Source: Mesonia phycicola
GTDB lineage: Bacteria; Bacteroidota; Bacteroidia; Flavobacteriales; Flavobacteriaceae
Direction: 5' to 3'
Length of the DNA: 64,000 bases
NCBI RefSeq assembly: GCF_900141885.1
Contig: NZ_FQYY01000004.1
Coordinates: forward strand, 249,277-313,276
This document shows, piece by piece, positions 61,642 through 64,000 of the stretch. The notes under the pieces were generated by a model. That model did not search any database and was not told the origin of the DNA. It was given only the letters and a program-made list of their open reading frames with translations. Made by a program: the position numbers and the translations under genes. Position 1 is the stretch's first letter; each line of letters begins with the position of its first letter.

Positions 61642-63047
61642 TAAAACATAAGAGTGTCTATTTTATGTAAAATTCCGTTCTTAGCTTTTATATCTACAGA
61701 GGTAGAATTAGCTGAGCGTTGTTGTGCATCTGTAAGTGTAAAAGTGCTATCGGTTTTAGCAATTTGCAATTGACTTTTTAGTGTATTTATTACAGAAGGT
61801 AAATTCTCTAGTGCATAAGCGTTATTAGTAACTAAGTGATTATTTAAAATAGAAGTTAAACTATCTGTAGGGATATCTTCTATTGTTGCCGCTTCTGCAG
61901 GGTACAATTCTAATAAAGCACTTTCAAAAGCAGTATCAATAGGGGCAAATATGGTAAACGGAGCCTCTGTCCCATTTACTGTATTTAGCCTATTTATATA
62001 GTCTTCTCCCGCTTGATCTGTTCGTGTTAAGCTAGACTGAAAATTAATTAAATCTAAATCCGCATTTATAAAATCTGCTAAAGTAGGCAAACTTAGAGTT
62101 TCATCTAGCCCATGAATAACACCGTTAGTAGCAACCACGTCTTGAACAGAAATATAGCTTACTCCGTTATATATCAATCCATCATCTTTATTTAAATAAA
62201 TATTTAACAAGTAATCTTCGTTACCTATAGTTTCTTGTGCGTGGGTAGTTCTATAGCCCGTCACTAAATAATCTGAAGTTAAAAGACTATCTTGAATATG
62301 ATAATTAAAAAATTGTTTTTTCTCTTCTTCTGTAAAATTTGCACTAGACCAAAAAGTGGTAAATGCATCTGCAGAAGGGACTAATAAGGTATGAAAATCT
62401 GTAGAAGAAAGTACATCTTGAAAATCACTAGTAGTGTTTATTGCTTCATTATAAAAAGCAGAAAAATTAGAATCTGCTTCTAAAAATGTTTGCAAAGTTG
62501 GTAGATCTAAAACACCATCAATTTCATGAAAAATACCATTATCTACATCAATATCTCCTTCTACAATACCAACCTCACCGTTAAATAGAATACCATCTTC
62601 TGTAGTAACCAATAAACTTAAATTGGTAGTAGTACTGTCTGTTAAGGCTACAGTAGACACACTACTTAAATAACTAGTTACAAAAGTAGATTCTGTATTA
62701 AGCGCTTCTAACAAATGGTAATTCACTAAATCATAAGCTAAATCACTAGAAATTTGAGCTACACTATCGTACGCATTTTCATTTAAATAAGTTTGCATAG
62801 CATCATTATTAGGTGCTAACATTGTGTAGGTACCATAATTACCATCTAGAACCCCGTCTAATTCTGCTTTAACTATTAATTGTTTAAATAAACTAAAACG
62901 CGGATTTTTATCCATATAATTTACAATAGAATTGGTTCCATTAATTATATTGCCATTATCGTCATCATCTACGCATGAAAATGTCAAAAAGATTATTCCA
63001 AATAAAGAAAGTAATTTTGCTATTTTTAAAATATTTTTATTCATCAT
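61638..63047 (-). CDS. Fasciclin (FAS1) domain lipoprotein, three domains
   Basis: The protein of 469 residues (from ATG 63047) has a lipoprotein signal with the lipidated Cys at 25 (FLTFSC) and a following VDDDDN stretch. Three FAS1 domains are visible, each ending in a NG-x-h-H-x-h-D motif: NGIFHEIDGVLDLP, NGVIHGLDETLSLP and NGILHKIDTLMFY, with matching FAPIDTAFESAL-type starts. An in-frame TTG seven codons upstream (63068) is less likely than the ATG pair at 63047 and 63044. It is a paralogue of the next gene downstream, which has two domains. Confidence 0.9.
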   Translation of the reverse strand: MMNKNILKIAKLLSLFGIIFLTFSCVDDDDNGNIINGTNSIVNYMDKNPRFSLFKQLIVKAELDGVLDGNYGTYTMLAPNNDAMQTYLNENAYDSVAQISSDLAYDLVNYHLLEALNTESTFVTSYLSSVSTVALTDSTTTNLSLLVTTEDGILFNGEVGIVEGDIDVDNGIFHEIDGVLDLPTLQTFLEADSNFSAFYNEAINTTSDFQDVLSSTDFHTLLVPSADAFTTFWSSANFTEEEKKQFFNYHIQDSLLTSDYLVTGYRTTHAQETIGNEDYLLNIYLNKDDGLIYNGVSYISVQDVVATNGVIHGLDETLSLPTLADFINADLDLINFQSSLTRTDQAGEDYINRLNTVNGTEAPFTIFAPIDTAFESALLELYPAEAATIEDIPTDSLTSILNNHLVTNNAYALENLPSVINTLKSQLQIAKTDSTFTLTDAQQRSANSTSVDIKAKNGILHKIDTLMFY

Positions 63048-63101
63048 TGCGTTATAAAATTTTATCAAATAAAAGCCACAATATACAAAAAACCATAGCT
63101 T

Positions 63102-63815
63102 ATGTTCTCGTTTATTAGAAACGGTTTATTATTATTTTTTATTTTAATCCCTATAACTTTATTAGCTCAAAATGCAGAAATTAATCAATTAGATTCTAAT
63201 GGAAAAAGACATGGTAAATGGGCAAAAACTTTTGAAGGGACAAACCAAATTAGATACGAAGGTGAATTTAACCATGGGAAAGAAACCGGTACTTTTAAAT
63301 TTTATAAAAAAGGAAACGAAGATCACCCACATGCTACAAAAACCTACACTCCAAATAGTAATATTGTAGAAGCTAAATTTTTTACCAATAAAGGAAAGTT
63401 ACTTACCCAAGGCCAGTTTGTAGATAAAAAAAGAGAAGGTGAATGGATTTATTATCACAAAGGTAAAGATGTGGTAATGATGAAAGAAAACTATAAAAAC
63501 AATAAACTAAACGGCTTAAAATCTATTTATTATGAAAATGGAAAACTTGCCGAAACTCAAGAATATGCTAATGGAGTAATGCACGGAGAAAATCTTGTTT
63601 ACGGTGCTAATGGTAATCTTTTACAATATTATAATTACAATAAGGGTACACTCCACGGGCTAACTAAAATTTACAATCCGAAAGGTGTAATAACTCAAGA
63701 AGGAAACTATAAAGATGGATTAAAAGATGGTATCTGGAAATATTATGAAGATGGAGAAGTAACCAAAACAGAAAAATTTCCTAAAGAAAAACCAACTGTA
63801 AGAAAAACCAAATAA
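63102..63815 (+). CDS. Secreted MORN-repeat (YwqK-like) protein
   Basis: The 237-residue protein has signal peptide IRNGLLLFFILIPITLLAQ and then about eight MORN-type repeats: GKRHGKWAKTFEG, IRYEGEFNHGKETGTFKFY, QFVDKKREGEWIYYHKG, NYKNNKLNGLKSIYYENGKL, EYANGVMHGENLVYGANG, NKGTLHGLTKIYNPKG and NYKDGLKDGIWKYYEDG. Such proteins are often annotated as YwqK family antitoxins, but no toxin gene is near and the signal peptide argues against that. It probably acts in the periplasm or on the envelope. It is divergent to the fasciclin genes. Confidence 0.82.
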   Translation: MFSFIRNGLLLFFILIPITLLAQNAEINQLDSNGKRHGKWAKTFEGTNQIRYEGEFNHGKETGTFKFYKKGNEDHPHATKTYTPNSNIVEAKFFTNKGKLLTQGQFVDKKREGEWIYYHKGKDVVMMKENYKNNKLNGLKSIYYENGKLAETQEYANGVMHGENLVYGANGNLLQYYNYNKGTLHGLTKIYNPKGVITQEGNYKDGLKDGIWKYYEDGEVTKTEKFPKEKPTVRKTK

Positions 63816-63829
63816 ACCGACAAAATCAC

Positions 63830-64000
<171 letters not shown>

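Noticed and set aside
63102-63815. Toxin-antitoxin module from the YwqK antitoxin name
   Set aside because: The protein has a signal peptide and MORN repeats, and no toxin gene is adjacent.

Overview
The window is an AT-rich chromosomal segment of a bacterium in the Bacteroidota, most likely a marine member of the Flavobacteriaceae. The evidence is the set of proteins with C-terminal type IX secretion (T9SS type B) domains, the menaquinone genes, the fused alpha/beta 2-oxoacid dehydrogenase E1, the DUF5606 gene beside def and ruvX, and many promoter boxes of the Bacteroidota form TAnnTTTG. Start codons are often TTG and Shine-Dalgarno sequences are weak, both as expected for this group. I saw no rRNA, tRNA, CRISPR array, prophage or transposase gene.

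Layout. 1-3.7 kb: a minus-strand mannitol operon (NCS1-type transporter, mannitol 2-dehydrogenase, fructokinase-like PfkB kinase cut by the left edge), preceded by a long AT-rich control region with two copies of an AAACGT-N7-ACGTTT palindrome. 4.1-13.2 kb: uvrA, a LOG-family gene, a degenerate M1-peptidase/outer-membrane barrel protein and the fused E1. 13.2-21.9 kb: a YdbS/YdbT pair, menB, two small secreted unknowns, cvfB, menD, menF and menI, with REP-like palindromes between the men genes. 22-27 kb: a hydrolase, a small membrane protein, mazG, DUF5606, def, ruvX and dapD. 27.1-33.7 kb: an envelope glycan block of six glycosyltransferases and a Kdo-kinase-like protein. 33.7-38.6 kb: tsaC, a CCA-adding enzyme, heme A synthase, a pRiA4b ORF-3-like protein and a nucleoid-associated protein. 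38.6-41.6 kb: a protein with PI3K-like kinase signatures and an ABC-2 exporter. 41.7-51.4 kb: three tandem T9SS type B surface proteins and uvrB. 51.5-60.5 kb: hsp20, DUF2254, DUF1456, an assimilatory APS reductase, DUF2085, sucC, DUF3820, pyrG and yidC. 60.6-64 kb: two fasciclin-domain lipoproteins, a MORN-repeat protein and the start of mnmA.

How the genes work together. The mannitol operon would import mannitol, oxidise it to fructose and phosphorylate the fructose. MenF, MenD, MenB and MenI cover chorismate to isochorismate, SEPHCHC formation, DHNA-CoA formation and DHNA-CoA hydrolysis in menaquinone synthesis. Heme A synthase and succinyl-CoA ligase belong to aerobic respiration and the TCA cycle. 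The glycosyltransferases and the Kdo-kinase-like protein would build or modify LPS.

The signals that ordinary gene annotation does not explain are: two copies of a structured RNA-like element (24.44-24.54 kb and 37.36-37.46 kb) whose closing helix shows a compensatory base change; six palindromes with an abutting GTCA/TGAC tetranucleotide inside the men region and next to mazG; the paired palindromes in front of the mannitol operon and between the fasciclin genes; and the PI3K-like kinase signature in an otherwise unrecognised protein.
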